In this document: positions 37,404 through 47,073 of the stretch, piece after piece
Numbering within the stretch: position 1 is the first letter of the stretch
Layout: the number at the start of each line of letters is the position of its first letter
NCBI RefSeq assembly: GCF_023517775.1
Contig: NZ_CP082904.1
Span: 1,426,001-1,490,000 of the forward strand
From: Mixta hanseatica
Lineage (GTDB): Bacteria; Pseudomonadota; Gammaproteobacteria; Enterobacterales; Enterobacteriaceae
Direction: 5' to 3'
Length of the DNA stretch: 64,000 nt
Made by a program: the position numbers and the translations under genes
Notes under the pieces: generated by a model
The model's input: only the letters and a program-made list of their open reading frames with translations
What the model was told of the DNA's origin: nothing
Database searches by the model: none

Positions 37404-38492
37404 ATGTCACCTCAGTTATTACGCCTTCTTCCGCTGGTTGCGCTGCTGGCGCTGGCGGGCTGTACCAGTAAACAGAAACAGACGCCGCAGCAAACCCCGC
37501 AGCAGATGCAGGCGCGCATCATTGCGCTGATGCCGGGCGACGTGCGACAGAAATCGGACTGGGCAAGCGATATGGCCACCGCGTTCCGTACGCAGCAGAT
37601 CGAAGCCAGCGACAGCAATATTTGCGCCGTAATCGCCGTGGCCGATCAGGAAACCAACTTTAATGCCGACTCACCGGTGCCAGGCCTGCCGAAAATCGCC
37701 TGGGGCGAGATCAACAAGCGGGCGGCGCGGCTGCATATTCCCGCTTTTCTGGTGCGCACCGCGCTGATGCTTAAGTCGCCGAACGGACGCAGCTATGCCG
37801 ATCGGCTGGACAGTGTGCGCACGGAAAAAGAGCTGAGCGCCATTTTTGATGACTTTATCAATATGGTGCCGATGGGCCAGACGCTGTTCGGCAATCTGAA
37901 CCCGATTCATACCGGTGGACCAATGCAGGTAAGCATCGCCTTTGCCGAAGCGAACGAGCAGGGCTATCCGTGGCCGGTGGACACCTCTATCCGTCAGGAA
38001 GTCTTTACCCGTCACGGCGGCATCTGGTTCGGCGTAAAGCACCTGCTGGGCTATCCAGTCAACTATAGCGCGCCGCTGTACCGCTTCGCCGACTTCAACG
38101 CCGGCTGGTACGCCAGCCGCAATGCAGCGTTTCAGGCGGCGGTAGCGCGCGCCACCGGCATGAAGCTGGCGCTGGATGGCGACCTGATCCTCTATGGTTC
38201 CGATAAGGCGGGGGCGACGGAGCTGGCGGTACGCACGCTGGCGGCGCAAATCGATATGAGCCCGCGGGCGATTCGGCGCGATCTGGAAAAGGGCGATAAG
38301 CTCGACTTTGAAGAAAGCGAATTGTGGAAGCAGGTTTTTGCACTGGCGGATAAACAGGCCGGACGCCGACTGCCGCGTGAAATGCTGCCGGGCATCCGTC
38401 TGGAAAGCCCGAAAATCACCCGCAATCTGACTACCGCCTGGTTTGCTCAGCGGGTAAACAGCCGTTATCAGCAGTGTATGGCGCGGCGCTAA
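37404..38492 (+). CDS. yaiW: YaiW-like DUF1615 outer-membrane lipoprotein
   Basis: 362 residues with lipobox LALAGC (Cys 19). The DUF1615 core is nearly the same as E. coli YaiW (364 residues): AWGEINKRAARLHIPAFLVRTAL, SYADRLDSVRTEKELSAIFDD, NMVPMGQTLFGNLNPI, FADFNAGWYASRNAAFQ and PREMLPGIRLESPKITRNLTTAWFA. In E. coli YaiW is a surface-exposed lipoprotein beside the peptide transporter gene sbmA and aids uptake of proline-rich antimicrobial peptides. Here sbmA is absent from the neighbourhood, so the gene stands alone. A bidirectional terminator separates it from the convergent chemoreceptor gene. Confidence 0.9.
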   Translation: MSPQLLRLLPLVALLALAGCTSKQKQTPQQTPQQMQARIIALMPGDVRQKSDWASDMATAFRTQQIEASDSNICAVIAVADQETNFNADSPVPGLPKIAWGEINKRAARLHIPAFLVRTALMLKSPNGRSYADRLDSVRTEKELSAIFDDFINMVPMGQTLFGNLNPIHTGGPMQVSIAFAEANEQGYPWPVDTSIRQEVFTRHGGIWFGVKHLLGYPVNYSAPLYRFADFNAGWYASRNAAFQAAVARATGMKLALDGDLILYGSDKAGATELAVRTLAAQIDMSPRAIRRDLEKGDKLDFEESELWKQVFALADKQAGRRLPREMLPGIRLESPKITRNLTTAWFAQRVNSRYQQCMARR

Positions 38493-38496
38493 AAAA

Positions 38497-38527
38497 ACGC
38501 CCGTGGCGAATTAAGGTCACGGGCGAG
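38497..38527. terminator. Bidirectional terminator, yaiW / chemoreceptor gene
   Basis: Stem CGCCCGTG / CACGGGCG preceded by seven A (T on the minus strand) and followed by AGCGGTTTTACC, between convergent stops. Confidence 0.75.
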
Positions 38528-38555
38528 CGGTTTTACCACAGAGCGGCAACGCTGC

Positions 38556-40502
38556 TTAGCCGTGCTGCTCCAGCTGAAAGGTGGATACCGTATCGGCCAG
38601 CTGGCGCGCCTGATCTTCCAGCGAGGCGGCCGCGGCCGACATTTGCTGTACCAGCGCGGCGTTCTGCTGCGTGACGCCATCCATCTGATTGACTGCCACG
38701 CTCACCTGACTGATGCCCAGCGACTGTTCATCGGACGCATTGACGATTTCGCCGATAATCGACTGTACTGCCGCCACCGACTCGGTCATGGTTTTCATCG
38801 TTTTGCCGGTCTCGTTTACCAGCGACACGCCGGTATTGACCCGCGCAGCGGACTCATCAATCAGCGCGGAAATCTCTTTAACCGCGTTGGCGGAACGCTG
38901 CGCCAGATTACGTACTTCAGATGCCACCACCGCGAAGCCGCGCCCCTGTTCACCGGCGCGCGCCGCCTCTACCGCCGCGTTCAGTGCCAGAATATTAGTC
39001 TGGAAGGCGATACTGTTAATCAGGCTGGTGATATCGCCGATTTTGCGCGAACTTTCATCAATCTGCGCCATCACCTCTATCATATGCTGCACCAGCGCCT
39101 CACCGCGTCCGGCAACCGCCGTAGCATTGCCGGTTAGCTCGGTAGCCTGATGCGCGTTATCGGCATTTAGCTTCACCGTCGCGGTTAATTGCTCCATGCT
39201 GGCTGCCGTCTCTTGCAGCGCCGATGCCTGCTGCTCGGTACGAGAAGAGAGATCGAGGTTGCCGCTGGCGATTTCGCTGGCGCCGCTGCGCACCGACGCG
39301 CTGGCGGTCATGATCTCGCTTACCATATTGCGCAACTGCTGCTGCATGGTTTGCATCGCATAGAAAATGCTTTGCCGATCTTTAGCCTGCACCTCAATGG
39401 CGCGGCTCAGGTCGCCCTGGGCTACCGCCAGAGCAAGGCTGGCGGCCTCGGCCGGCTCGCCGCCGACGGGACGCGCAATTTTACGGCTGAAAATCAGCCC
39501 CAGCACGCCGCATACCACCACAATACTCACCAGCATCAGGACCAGCGCCCAGATCAACTGGCGGTTGGCGGCGGCCATCACCTCGCTGACCGGCGCGACG
39601 ATCGCCAGACGCCACGGCGTTTCGCTATTGCCGACACTGATCGGCTGCCAGCTAATAAAGGCGGCTTCCTTCAGAAAGGCATCCTGATATTCATGTACCG
39701 CAGGGTTTTGCGTTTTCTCGTCCTGCCAGGTTTTGCCTGCCAGCGCGGCATCGGGGCTGGCGATGATTTTGCCCTGATGCGACAGTAGCAGCGCATAGCC
39801 TTTGCCATGCCATGGCTTGATGGCGCTAATGGCTTTTTGCAGCGTCTCCAGCGAAAAGTCAGCGGTAACCGAACCTTTGAACTGGCCATTCACGATAATC
39901 GGCGCGGCGATAGAGGTCAGCATGACGTCTACGCCGTTATAGGGATAAATATAAGGCTCGAGGATCACCTCTTTCATGCGCTGACGCGGCAGCAGATAGT
40001 AGTCGCCGATGCCGGGTTTTTCATAATCCACCAGGTTATGCAGCGCAGGCTCCCCCTCACCGTTGCGATCGACATAGCGCGCATAGCGTCCGGCGGCATC
40101 CTGATCCGGCTGCGCAGCAAATTCCGCATCTTTGCCGTCAAATGCGTTGGGCTCAAAGGCGAGAGAGATCGAAAGGTAATCGTGGTGCGTACGTAGCGTC
40201 GCGCTTAACATCTGATCCAGCACCCGGCGCTCCGGCACGCCCGCCTCTTTTAAGCTCCAGGCGTCGGTGCCCAATCCACGCGCGGTATGTAACGCCTCGT
40301 CGAGTTTGTTTTGCACCTGTTGCGCGTTGGCTTTCGCAATCTGCTGCAGATAGTCCTGCGCCAGCTGGCGCTGTTGCTCGCGTGACTGGCCGCTCAACAG
40401 GCCGATAGTCAGAATAAACCCAAGGGAAATGGTAACGATGCCGGTGATCAGCATCAGCGTTTGGGTGCGCATTTTGCTCCGGTGGTTGGCAAAGGCTGTC
40501 AT
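38556..40502 (-). CDS. Methyl-accepting chemotaxis protein with a periplasmic dCache domain
   Basis: 648-residue transmembrane chemoreceptor: TM1 about 12-37, a large periplasmic dCache-type sensor (about 38-310, with LEPYIYPYNGVDVMLTSIAAP), TM2 about 315-337, HAMP (about 340-395) and a long signalling coiled coil whose tip reads NAAVEAARAGEQGRGFAVVA around 490, the CheA/CheW contact. The C-terminus (TFQLEQHG) lacks the NWETF-type pentapeptide, so methylation depends on other receptors carrying it or on direct docking. The ligand is unknown; dCache receptors often sense amino or organic acids. A sigma-28 promoter upstream ties it to the flagellar regulon. Confidence 0.93.
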   Translation of the reverse strand: MTAFANHRSKMRTQTLMLITGIVTISLGFILTIGLLSGQSREQQRQLAQDYLQQIAKANAQQVQNKLDEALHTARGLGTDAWSLKEAGVPERRVLDQMLSATLRTHHDYLSISLAFEPNAFDGKDAEFAAQPDQDAAGRYARYVDRNGEGEPALHNLVDYEKPGIGDYYLLPRQRMKEVILEPYIYPYNGVDVMLTSIAAPIIVNGQFKGSVTADFSLETLQKAISAIKPWHGKGYALLLSHQGKIIASPDAALAGKTWQDEKTQNPAVHEYQDAFLKEAAFISWQPISVGNSETPWRLAIVAPVSEVMAAANRQLIWALVLMLVSIVVVCGVLGLIFSRKIARPVGGEPAEAASLALAVAQGDLSRAIEVQAKDRQSIFYAMQTMQQQLRNMVSEIMTASASVRSGASEIASGNLDLSSRTEQQASALQETAASMEQLTATVKLNADNAHQATELTGNATAVAGRGEALVQHMIEVMAQIDESSRKIGDITSLINSIAFQTNILALNAAVEAARAGEQGRGFAVVASEVRNLAQRSANAVKEISALIDESAARVNTGVSLVNETGKTMKTMTESVAAVQSIIGEIVNASDEQSLGISQVSVAVNQMDGVTQQNAALVQQMSAAAASLEDQARQLADTVSTFQLEQHG

Positions 40503-40568
40503 GAAATTCCCCGGAAAAGGTTAAAAACATCAAATAACCTCCTGTCAGCGAATCTTCCCCTGTGCAGT

Positions 40569-40595
40569 TTATCGGCAGGGAATGCGTAACATTCA
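40569..40595 (-). promoter_or_regulatory. FliA (sigma-28) promoter of the chemoreceptor gene
   Basis: On the minus strand: TGAATGTT, 11-base spacer, GCCGATAA. The -10 element is the exact flagellar consensus, the -35 matches TAAAGTTT at 5 of 8, and the spacer is the standard length. It lies about 67 bases before the start codon. Confidence 0.85.
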
Positions 40596-40625
40596 GCCAT
40601 CGCGACGGAAAAATTATACGTTGGC

Positions 40626-40631
40626 TATAAT
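40626..40631 (+). promoter_or_regulatory. Probable -10 element of ybhL
   Basis: TATAAT preceded by TTGGC. There is no good -35 at 17 bases. It lies about 90 bases before the ybhL ATG. Confidence 0.4.
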
Positions 40632-40718
40632 TTCGTTGCGTAACGGCAGCAATGGCATAACTTGCCAGATCTATGCCACACTTGAGTAACGTATGACTTC
40701 ACTCAATTAGGGGGATCT

Positions 40719-41429
40719 ATGGATCGATTTCCACATTCGCAAGAAACAATCGTGCAGCGTGCCGGTACCGGTCTGCAAACTTACATGGCGCAGGTGTATG
40801 GCTGGATGACCTGCGGTCTGCTGCTGACCGCCTTTATTTCCTGGTATGCGGCGAATACGCCAGCGGTGATGGAGCTGGTCTTCGCTAACCGGATCACCTT
40901 TTTTGGACTGATTATCGCGCAGCTGGCGGTGGTGTTTGTGCTTTCAGGTCTGGTGCATAAGCTCAGCGGGGCGGTGGCAACGGCGCTGTTTATGCTGTAC
41001 TCAGCGCTGACCGGTTTAACCTTAGCCAGTATTTTCCTGCTCTATACCTATTCATCAATTGCCAGCACCTTCTTTGTTACCGCCGGGATGTTCGGCGCCA
41101 TGAGTTTTTGGGGCTACACCACTAAACGCGATCTCAGCAAAATGGGCAGCATTCTGTTTATGGCGCTGATTGGTCTGCTGTTAGCTTCGCTGGTTAACTT
41201 CTGGCTGAAAAGTCCGGCCTTAATGTGGGCGATTACCTATATCGGCGTGTTGGTGTTTGTTGGACTGACGGCGTATGACACGCAAAAGCTGAAGGCGATT
41301 GGCGAGAATATCGATACGCGCGATAAAGAGAACCTGCGCCGCTATTCGATCATGGGCGCGCTCACCCTTTATCTGGACTTTATCAACCTGTTCCTGATGC
41401 TGCTACGTATCTTCGGCAACCGCCGTTAA
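40719..41429 (+). CDS. ybhL: YbhL, Bax inhibitor-1 family membrane protein
   Basis: 236-residue inner-membrane protein with seven membrane helices, of the BI-1/LFG/YccA family (E. coli YbhL 234). Family marks: TYMAQVYGWMTCGLLLTAFI at the first helix, GLTLASIFLLYT, and FVGLTAYDTQKLK around residue 185, where the aspartate belongs to the proposed pH/Ca2+ switch. Ribosome site AGGGGGAT. The biological role in bacteria is unknown; related proteins leak Ca2+ or H+. Same neighbours as in E. coli (moa on one side, ybhN on the other) apart from the inserted genes. Confidence 0.93.
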   Translation: MDRFPHSQETIVQRAGTGLQTYMAQVYGWMTCGLLLTAFISWYAANTPAVMELVFANRITFFGLIIAQLAVVFVLSGLVHKLSGAVATALFMLYSALTGLTLASIFLLYTYSSIASTFFVTAGMFGAMSFWGYTTKRDLSKMGSILFMALIGLLLASLVNFWLKSPALMWAITYIGVLVFVGLTAYDTQKLKAIGENIDTRDKENLRRYSIMGALTLYLDFINLFLMLLRIFGNRR

Positions 41430-41475
41430 GGCAATGATGCTGGCTCTCTTTGGCCAGCGCGGCAGTGAATAAAGC

Positions 41476-41508
41476 AAAGCCCGGTATCATCCTGTGATGC
41501 CGGGCTTT
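41476..41508. terminator. Bidirectional terminator, ybhL / ybhN
   Basis: Stem AAAGCCCGG / CCGGGCTTT extended by ATCA / TGAT around a CCTG loop, between convergent stops. Confidence 0.85.
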
Positions 41509-41512
41509 ATAG

Positions 41513-42565
41513 TTACTGAACCGCTTTATCGGGCGGGGAGAGGGTAGCGTCCGCCTCCAGCCGTTCAGCCTGGCGCGTCTGCTGTTCCTTTTTTTTGCCG
41601 CTCTCTTGCTGCATTTTGCGCTCATTTTTTACGCGCAGATGCTTCGCCCGGCTTTCCAGCCACAGATAGAGCACCAGCGCCAACAGCAGCGGCAGGATAA
41701 AGTAGAGCACGCGGTAGGCAAGCAGGGCGGCGATAATCTGTCCGTGACCGGCATGCTCGCCGCGCAGCAGCGCCAGAAACACCGCTTCCAGCACCCCGAT
41801 GCCGGCCGGGATATGAATAATCACCCCGGCGATACTGCTAATCAGCAGCACGCCCAGCACCACCGGATAATGCACTTCCTGTCCCAGCAGCAGCCAAATA
41901 ATGGCGCCCATCACCATCCAGTTGGCGCTGGAGATAGCAAACTGAAACAGCGCCATACGCAGCGAAGGCAGCGCCAGCTTCTGCCCCTTAATTGTCCAGC
42001 GCCGCCGTTTGGAAAAGGCGCAGGCGGCCAGATAGGCGAGCACCAGCAGCGCCAGAATGCCGCCGATCAGCCGCAGCGTTCCTTCGCCGATAAACCAGCC
42101 GGGCGGTACTGGCACCATACCGGCGGTGAAAATAATCCCCGCGAGCAGGATATAGCCCAGCCAGTTAGTGGCGATACTCAGCGAGAAAATGCGCGTAATG
42201 GTGCTGCCGCTCAGCCCCAGCCGTGAATAAAGCCGGTAGCGCATCGCGACGCCGCCAACCCAGGTGCTAAGCGTCAGGTTAAAGGCGTAGCAGATAAACG
42301 ACACCAGCATCACCTGACGCTTCGCCAGCTTATGACCACAGTAGGCGCGGCCAATCAGATCGTAGCCGCCGTAGGCGAGATAACTCAGGATCACCAGCCC
42401 CACCGCGCTGAGAATCGCGACGCGGTTATAGTTGACGATCACCTTCCAGACATCTTCCCAGTTTACTTTGCGGGCGTAGACCACCAGTAATACAACAACC
42501 GCAACAAAGAACAGCCAGGTGAGGATCTTTTTGGCCAGTTTCCATTTTGGATGGGCTTTTGACAT
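41513..42565 (-). CDS. ybhN: YbhN, inner-membrane protein of the UPF0104/LPG-flippase-like family
   Basis: 350 residues, about eight membrane helices, then a charged tail (about 305-350, Lys/Gln/Glu-rich) longer than in E. coli YbhN (318). The core contains YLAYGGYDLIGRAYCGHKL, STWVGGVAMRYRLYSRLGLS and IHIPAGIGVLEAVFLALL, typical of the lysylphosphatidylglycerol synthase N-terminal (flippase) family. Its ATG overlaps the clsB stop (TGATG order), forming the operon ybhP-clsB-ybhN, so a role in cardiolipin or phospholipid handling is a fair inference, not shown. Confidence 0.92.
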   Translation of the reverse strand: MSKAHPKWKLAKKILTWLFFVAVVVLLVVYARKVNWEDVWKVIVNYNRVAILSAVGLVILSYLAYGGYDLIGRAYCGHKLAKRQVMLVSFICYAFNLTLSTWVGGVAMRYRLYSRLGLSGSTITRIFSLSIATNWLGYILLAGIIFTAGMVPVPPGWFIGEGTLRLIGGILALLVLAYLAACAFSKRRRWTIKGQKLALPSLRMALFQFAISSANWMVMGAIIWLLLGQEVHYPVVLGVLLISSIAGVIIHIPAGIGVLEAVFLALLRGEHAGHGQIIAALLAYRVLYFILPLLLALVLYLWLESRAKHLRVKNERKMQQESGKKKEQQTRQAERLEADATLSPPDKAVQ

Positions 42566-43809
42566 CAGGATTTCACTCCTTGTTTATCGCTATCGACGCG
42601 ATCCTGGGTTTCCAGTTCCGGCTGAACCGGCGGCGGCACCTGCTTTACTTTAGGCGTATGGGCGGGCAGCCAGCCGGCGATCGCAGGGAAATGGCGCAGG
42701 AAGTGGAAAACAATCACGCTTTTCGTCAGCTGTAGCCAGGTGCGCTTCGGCAGTTTCTCTTCCTGCACGCGCACGCAATCATTCTGTAACAGCTGCTCCA
42801 GATTGTCGCGCAGCGTCTGATTAAACTGTCGATCGTGAATAATCAGATTGGCTTCCAGGTTAAGCGACAGGCTTAGCGGGTCAAGGTTGCTGGAGCCGAC
42901 GGTCGCCCATTGCCGATCCTGTACCGCCACCTTGCCGTGCAGCGGACGCCGGATATATTCATAAACCTCCACGCCGCCTTCTACCAGGTAGTTATACAAC
43001 AGCTCCGCGCCCACTTTCACAATCGGCATATCGGGCTCACCCTGCACAATCAGACGTACGCGTACGCCGCGTTGGGCGGCATTTTTCATCTCGCGCAGTA
43101 GACGGTAGCCAGGGAAAAAGTAGGCATTGGCGATGATCACATCCTGTTTCGCGTTGCTCAGCATTTCCATATAGTGCTGCTCGATATCGTCGCGATGTTC
43201 GTCATTATCGCGAATAACGAACAGCGCCTGCGCATCGCCCGGCTTCTGGTTGCGCGCCGGACGATGTGAGCGCTGCCCCCACCAGCGGCGCGTATTCGCC
43301 TCGCTGCCAAATGCCTGCAGCACAAAAGCGCCGATATCGTCAACGATCGGCCCTTTCACCTCAACGGCATAATCCTGCTTGGCTTCCGGACCGAAGTCGG
43401 TGTTGTGTTCGGCGGAAAAGTTAATGCCGCCGACAAAGGCGATAACGCCGTCCACCACCACAATTTTACGGTGCAGTCGGCGGAAGAGATTGGTGCGCAT
43501 GCCCATCACCAGCGGACGCGGATCGTAATAGAGAAAGCGTACGCCGGCGGACGTCAGGCTGGAGACAAACTCATCTGACAGATCGGGCGAGCCGTAGCCA
43601 TCCACCATCATCTCAATTTTTACGCCGCGCTCGGCGGCCGCCAGCAGTTCGCGATGCAGCGCCTTGCCGACGTTATCCTCAAACAGAATAAAGGTTTCCA
43701 GCAGCACACTCTGTTGCGCGCGCTGAATCGCGCCGAATACGCGCGGGAAAAATTCTTCACCGTTTTCCAATAGCTGGATACGGTTGCCATCGCGCCAGCT
43801 CATCGTCAT
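42565..43809 (-). CDS. clsB: Cardiolipin synthase B (ClsB)
   Basis: Phospholipase-D-superfamily enzyme that makes cardiolipin and, in E. coli, also phosphatidylglycerol from PE and glycerol. 414 residues (E. coli 413). Two HKD motifs: [16 protein letters not shown] (around 113) and [18 protein letters not shown] (around 291). No membrane helices at the N-terminus, unlike ClsA. The start overlaps the ybhP stop by 4 bases, and its stop overlaps ybhN. Confidence 0.96.
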   Translation of the reverse strand: MTMSWRDGNRIQLLENGEEFFPRVFGAIQRAQQSVLLETFILFEDNVGKALHRELLAAAERGVKIEMMVDGYGSPDLSDEFVSSLTSAGVRFLYYDPRPLVMGMRTNLFRRLHRKIVVVDGVIAFVGGINFSAEHNTDFGPEAKQDYAVEVKGPIVDDIGAFVLQAFGSEANTRRWWGQRSHRPARNQKPGDAQALFVIRDNDEHRDDIEQHYMEMLSNAKQDVIIANAYFFPGYRLLREMKNAAQRGVRVRLIVQGEPDMPIVKVGAELLYNYLVEGGVEVYEYIRRPLHGKVAVQDRQWATVGSSNLDPLSLSLNLEANLIIHDRQFNQTLRDNLEQLLQNDCVRVQEEKLPKRTWLQLTKSVIVFHFLRHFPAIAGWLPAHTPKVKQVPPPVQPELETQDRVDSDKQGVKS

Positions 43810-44567
43810 AAGTGAATCTCCACGGCCAGCGGCGCATGATCGGAAAGGTGCGACCAGGGCCGCATGGGTAATGCCCAGGGTTGGCTGGCACCGGCGTTGC
43901 GCACGTAAATACGATCGAGGCGCAACAGCGGGAAACGCGCCGGGAAGGTGCGCGCCGGACGCCCATGCTTGCGGCTGAATACCTCATCAAGGTTAGCGCA
44001 GCGCTTCAACATTTTATTGGCGCGAATTTGCCAGTCATTAAAATCGCCCGCCACTACCAGCGGGGCATCCGGCGGTAGGGCAGCGATCATCTCGCACATC
44101 ATCTTCATTTGCGCATGGCGATGCGCATCGCGCAGGCCAAGATGCACGCACATTACATGCAGCGCCTGGTCACGATCGGGCAGCTGAAGATGACAGTGCA
44201 ACACGCCGCGCTTCTCGGTGCCCGCCACGGAAATGTCGCGGTTCTCATACTCAATGATCGGGAAGCGGGAAAGCACCGCATTGCCATGATGCCCTTCAGG
44301 ATAGACCGCGTTTCGCCCGTAAGCGAAGTCGTTCCACATGGTATCGGCGAGAAACTCATAGTGCGGAGTGTCCGGCCAGTTTTCCACCTGTAGCGGATGA
44401 ACCGCGTGCGTGCCCATTACCTCCTGTAAAAATACGATATCGGCTGACGTTGCGCGTACCGCTTCACGTAGCTCAGGTAAAATAAAGCGCCGGTTAAAAC
44501 TGGTGAAACCCTTATGTGTATTAATTGTCAGGACTTTAAAGGAAAATCCTTGCGCTTTTTGTGACAT
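43806..44567 (-). CDS. ybhP: YbhP, endonuclease/exonuclease/phosphatase-family protein
   Basis: 253 residues (E. coli YbhP 253) of the EEP superfamily that includes DNase I and sphingomyelinases. Catalytic pieces: TINTHKGF (Asn/His site, around 14), VFLQEV (Glu, around 47), VAGDFNDW (Asp-Asn, around 170), and [10 protein letters not shown] (Asp-His, around 242). No signal peptide. First gene of ybhP-clsB-ybhN. A phosphodiesterase activity on lipids has been suggested by context; substrate unknown. Confidence 0.92.
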   Translation of the reverse strand: MSQKAQGFSFKVLTINTHKGFTSFNRRFILPELREAVRATSADIVFLQEVMGTHAVHPLQVENWPDTPHYEFLADTMWNDFAYGRNAVYPEGHHGNAVLSRFPIIEYENRDISVAGTEKRGVLHCHLQLPDRDQALHVMCVHLGLRDAHRHAQMKMMCEMIAALPPDAPLVVAGDFNDWQIRANKMLKRCANLDEVFSRKHGRPARTFPARFPLLRLDRIYVRNAGASQPWALPMRPWSHLSDHAPLAVEIHL

Positions 44568-44744
44568 ACTGGGGGCGCTCTCCTTTTGATTTTGATTTCC
44601 GATAAAGTGTAGTCTTTGTCACAAAAGGGCGCTGACTTCCGCCGCGTTTTGCGGCATTGTCCGAAAACTACGTTACATTATGGACATTCGTCGTCGGCTT
44701 TGCCGACAACTTGGATCGCCGTCAAACGCGGTCAGGAGAAGAGA

Positions 44745-45137
44745 ATGAAATGGTTTAACCGTATACAGATTGCCACTGGCCAACCCTGTCTGCACATCTC
44801 TTTGCATCTGTTGATGCTGGTCGCCCTGGTTTGGGGCTGGCGGGAGCGGGCATTGGTTGAAGTGAGCAGCGTACTGGTTGCCGCCTATGCGGCGGTATTT
44901 ATCGCCATGCTGCTGACGCAGCGGATTCCGCGCCTGCGACGCACCGGTGATTTTTTAGAAGAGATCACCACCACCTACTATTTCGGCGCGGCGATGCTGT
45001 TGCTGTTTTTAGTCTCGCGCATTCTGCATAACAACCTGCTGCTGGCCTGTCTGGGCCTGGTGATGCTGGCGGGGCCGGCGCTGGTTTCGCTGCTGGCGAA
45101 AGAGCCGCCGCCACGTATCGAGAAGAAACGCGGCTAA
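44745..45137 (+). CDS. ybhQ: YbhQ inner-membrane protein
   Basis: 130 residues from ATG 44745, which has AGGAGA 6 bases upstream; in-frame upstream codons lack similarity and a ribosome site. Four hydrophobic helices, basic start MKWFNRIQIATGQPC, the shared region EEITTTYYFGAAMLLLFLVSRIL and the end GPALVSLLAKEPP, as in E. coli YbhQ (136 residues). Function unknown. Divergent from ybhP as in E. coli. The ybhRSF efflux genes that follow it in E. coli are missing here, and rhlE comes next. Confidence 0.88.
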   Translation: MKWFNRIQIATGQPCLHISLHLLMLVALVWGWRERALVEVSSVLVAAYAAVFIAMLLTQRIPRLRRTGDFLEEITTTYYFGAAMLLLFLVSRILHNNLLLACLGLVMLAGPALVSLLAKEPPPRIEKKRG

Positions 45138-45157
45138 TCTTGCCTCTCCTCTGCTGT

Positions 45158-45187
45158 CAGGGCCGCACTGCGCGGCCCTGATTTTTT
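45158..45187 (+). terminator. Intrinsic terminator after ybhQ
   Basis: Stem CAGGGCCGC / GCGGCCCTG, loop ACTGC, then A and six T. Confidence 0.92.
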
Positions 45188-45373
45188 ACCGTCGCGCGCT
45201 TTTTACTGCCACAGCGGCGCGCCGCTATCCCCACGACGCGTAAACTGTTACACTGATCTCATTACGCACCGTAGTTTGTGCCCTTTCAACCGCTTGCTCA
45301 ACAAGCGTCATGATCTCCCCCCTGGAAACTGCACCGTTAACGACGGTCAGGGCGGAACCGGAGTTGAACCCCT

Positions 45374-46903
45374 ATGTCTTTTGATTCTCTCGGCCTGAAC
45401 GCCGATATTTTGCGTGCCGTTGCCGAGCAAGGCTATCGCGAGCCTACCCCTGTACAACGCCAGGCGATCCCGGTGGTACTGGAAGGCCGTGACCTGATGG
45501 CCAGCGCCCAAACCGGCACCGGCAAGACGGCAGGCTTTACGCTGCCTATTCTGCAGCGCCTGAGCGCGAAACCGTTAGCGGCGAAAAGCCGTCGCCCGGT
45601 ACGCGCCTTAATTCTCACCCCGACGCGTGAACTGGCGGCGCAGGTGGGTGAAAACGTCCGTGATTACAGTAAATATCTGAACCTGCGTTCGCTGGTAGTA
45701 TTCGGCGGCGTCAGCATTAACCCGCAGATGATGAAACTGCGCGGCGGCGTAGATGTGCTGGTGGCGACGCCGGGCCGCCTGCTCGATCTGGCGCAGCAAA
45801 ACGCAGTTGACCTGTCGCAGGTGGAAATCCTGGTGCTGGATGAAGCGGACCGTATGCTCGATATGGGCTTTATCCATGATATTCGCCGTGTACTGGCGCG
45901 CCTGCCGGCGAAACGTCAGAACCTGCTGTTTTCCGCCACCTTCTCTGATGAGATTAAAGCTCTGGCCGAGAAGCTGCTGGATAACCCCAGCCAGGTAGAA
46001 GTTGCGCGTCGCAACACCGCCTCTGAGCAGATTACCCAGCACGTGCACTTTGTTGATAAGAAGCGCAAGCGGGAACTGCTGTCGCTGCTGATCGGTCAGG
46101 GTAACTGGCAGCAGGTGCTGGTGTTTACCCGCACCAAGCATGGCGCTAACCACTTAGCCGAGCAGCTGAATAAAGATGGCATCACCGCCGCCGCGATCCA
46201 CGGTAATAAAAGCCAGGGCGCGCGTACCCGTGCGCTGAGCGACTTTAAAGGCGGCCAGATTCGCGTGCTGGTCGCGACCGATATCGCCGCGCGCGGTCTG
46301 GATATCGAAGAGCTGCCGCACGTGGTTAACTATGAGCTGCCGAACGTACCGGAAGATTATGTGCACCGTATCGGCCGTACCGGTCGTGCCGCCGCTACCG
46401 GCGAAGCGATTTCGCTGGTCTGCGTGGATGAGCACAAGCTGCTGCGTGATATCGAGCGTTTGCTGAAGCGTGAAATTCCACGCATGGCGCAGCCGGGCTT
46501 TGAGCCGGATCCCAGCATTAAGGCTGAACCGATCATCAATGGTCGTCAGCAGCGTGGCGGCGGCGGCGGCGGACGTGGCCAGGGCGGTCGCGCTCAGAGC
46601 GGCGCTCGCCAGCCTTCAGCTCAGCGTCAGGCCGGTGCGGGCGATCGTCAGCCGCGTCGTGCCGCTGGCGAGCGTGATGGCAACGCGCCGCGCCGCGCTT
46701 CTGGCGATAACAGCCAGCCGCGTCGTGCCGCTGGCGAGCGTGACGGCAATGCGCCGCGCCGCGCTTCCGGCGATAGCAGCCCGTCACGTCGTACCTCCGG
46801 CGACAACAGCCATCCGCGCCGACTGTCTGGCGACGGCAATCAGCCGCGCCGCTCATCCGGGCAGCGCCCGGCGCGCAGCGATAAGCCTTCCGGCAATCGT
46901 TAA
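45374..46903 (+). CDS. rhlE: ATP-dependent RNA helicase RhlE (DEAD-box)
   Basis: Cytosolic DEAD-box helicase that helps ribosome assembly. 509 residues; the E. coli protein has 454. Motifs in order: Q motif [11 protein letters not shown] (around 23), I AQTGTGKT (around 46), Ia [20 protein letters not shown] (around 155), [17 protein letters not shown], and [12 protein letters not shown] (around 335). From about residue 390 the tail is a Gly/Arg/Ser-rich low-complexity region with 22-residue repeats ([18 protein letters not shown]), typical of RNA-binding tails but longer than in E. coli. A strong terminator follows. Confidence 0.96.
   Translation: MSFDSLGLNADILRAVAEQGYREPTPVQRQAIPVVLEGRDLMASAQTGTGKTAGFTLPILQRLSAKPLAAKSRRPVRALILTPTRELAAQVGENVRDYSKYLNLRSLVVFGGVSINPQMMKLRGGVDVLVATPGRLLDLAQQNAVDLSQVEILVLDEADRMLDMGFIHDIRRVLARLPAKRQNLLFSATFSDEIKALAEKLLDNPSQVEVARRNTASEQITQHVHFVDKKRKRELLSLLIGQGNWQQVLVFTRTKHGANHLAEQLNKDGITAAAIHGNKSQGARTRALSDFKGGQIRVLVATDIAARGLDIEELPHVVNYELPNVPEDYVHRIGRTGRAAATGEAISLVCVDEHKLLRDIERLLKREIPRMAQPGFEPDPSIKAEPIINGRQQRGGGGGGRGQGGRAQSGARQPSAQRQAGAGDRQPRRAAGERDGNAPRRASGDNSQPRRAAGERDGNAPRRASGDSSPSRRTSGDNSHPRRLSGDGNQPRRSSGQRPARSDKPSGNR
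46649..46780 (+). repeat. 66-bp tandem repeats in the rhlE tail
   Basis: Two nearly identical 66-base units starting at 46649 and 46715 (each beginning CAGCCGCGTCGTGCCGCTGG), followed by diverged copies to about 46860. Each unit adds 22 residues to the Arg-rich tail, so copy number can vary in frame. Confidence 0.88.
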
Positions 46904-46914
46904 TTAGCTTCGCT

Positions 46915-46949
46915 GATAACGGCTACCCCTGTGGTAGCCGTTATCTTTT
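46915..46949 (+). terminator. Intrinsic terminator after rhlE
   Basis: Perfect 13-base stem GATAACGGCTACC / GGTAGCCGTTATC around CCTGT, followed by TTTT. Confidence 0.92.
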
Positions 46950-47073
46950 GCGACGCAACCCCCTTATTTTCCCGTTTTTTTAGCCTCCTCGACAATAAAC
47001 GCCCGCCCAGGTGATGTTCACCCTCAGGCAAAAGGCGTAAACTTGCGCGTCAATTTTTTCAAAGGTATCTCTC

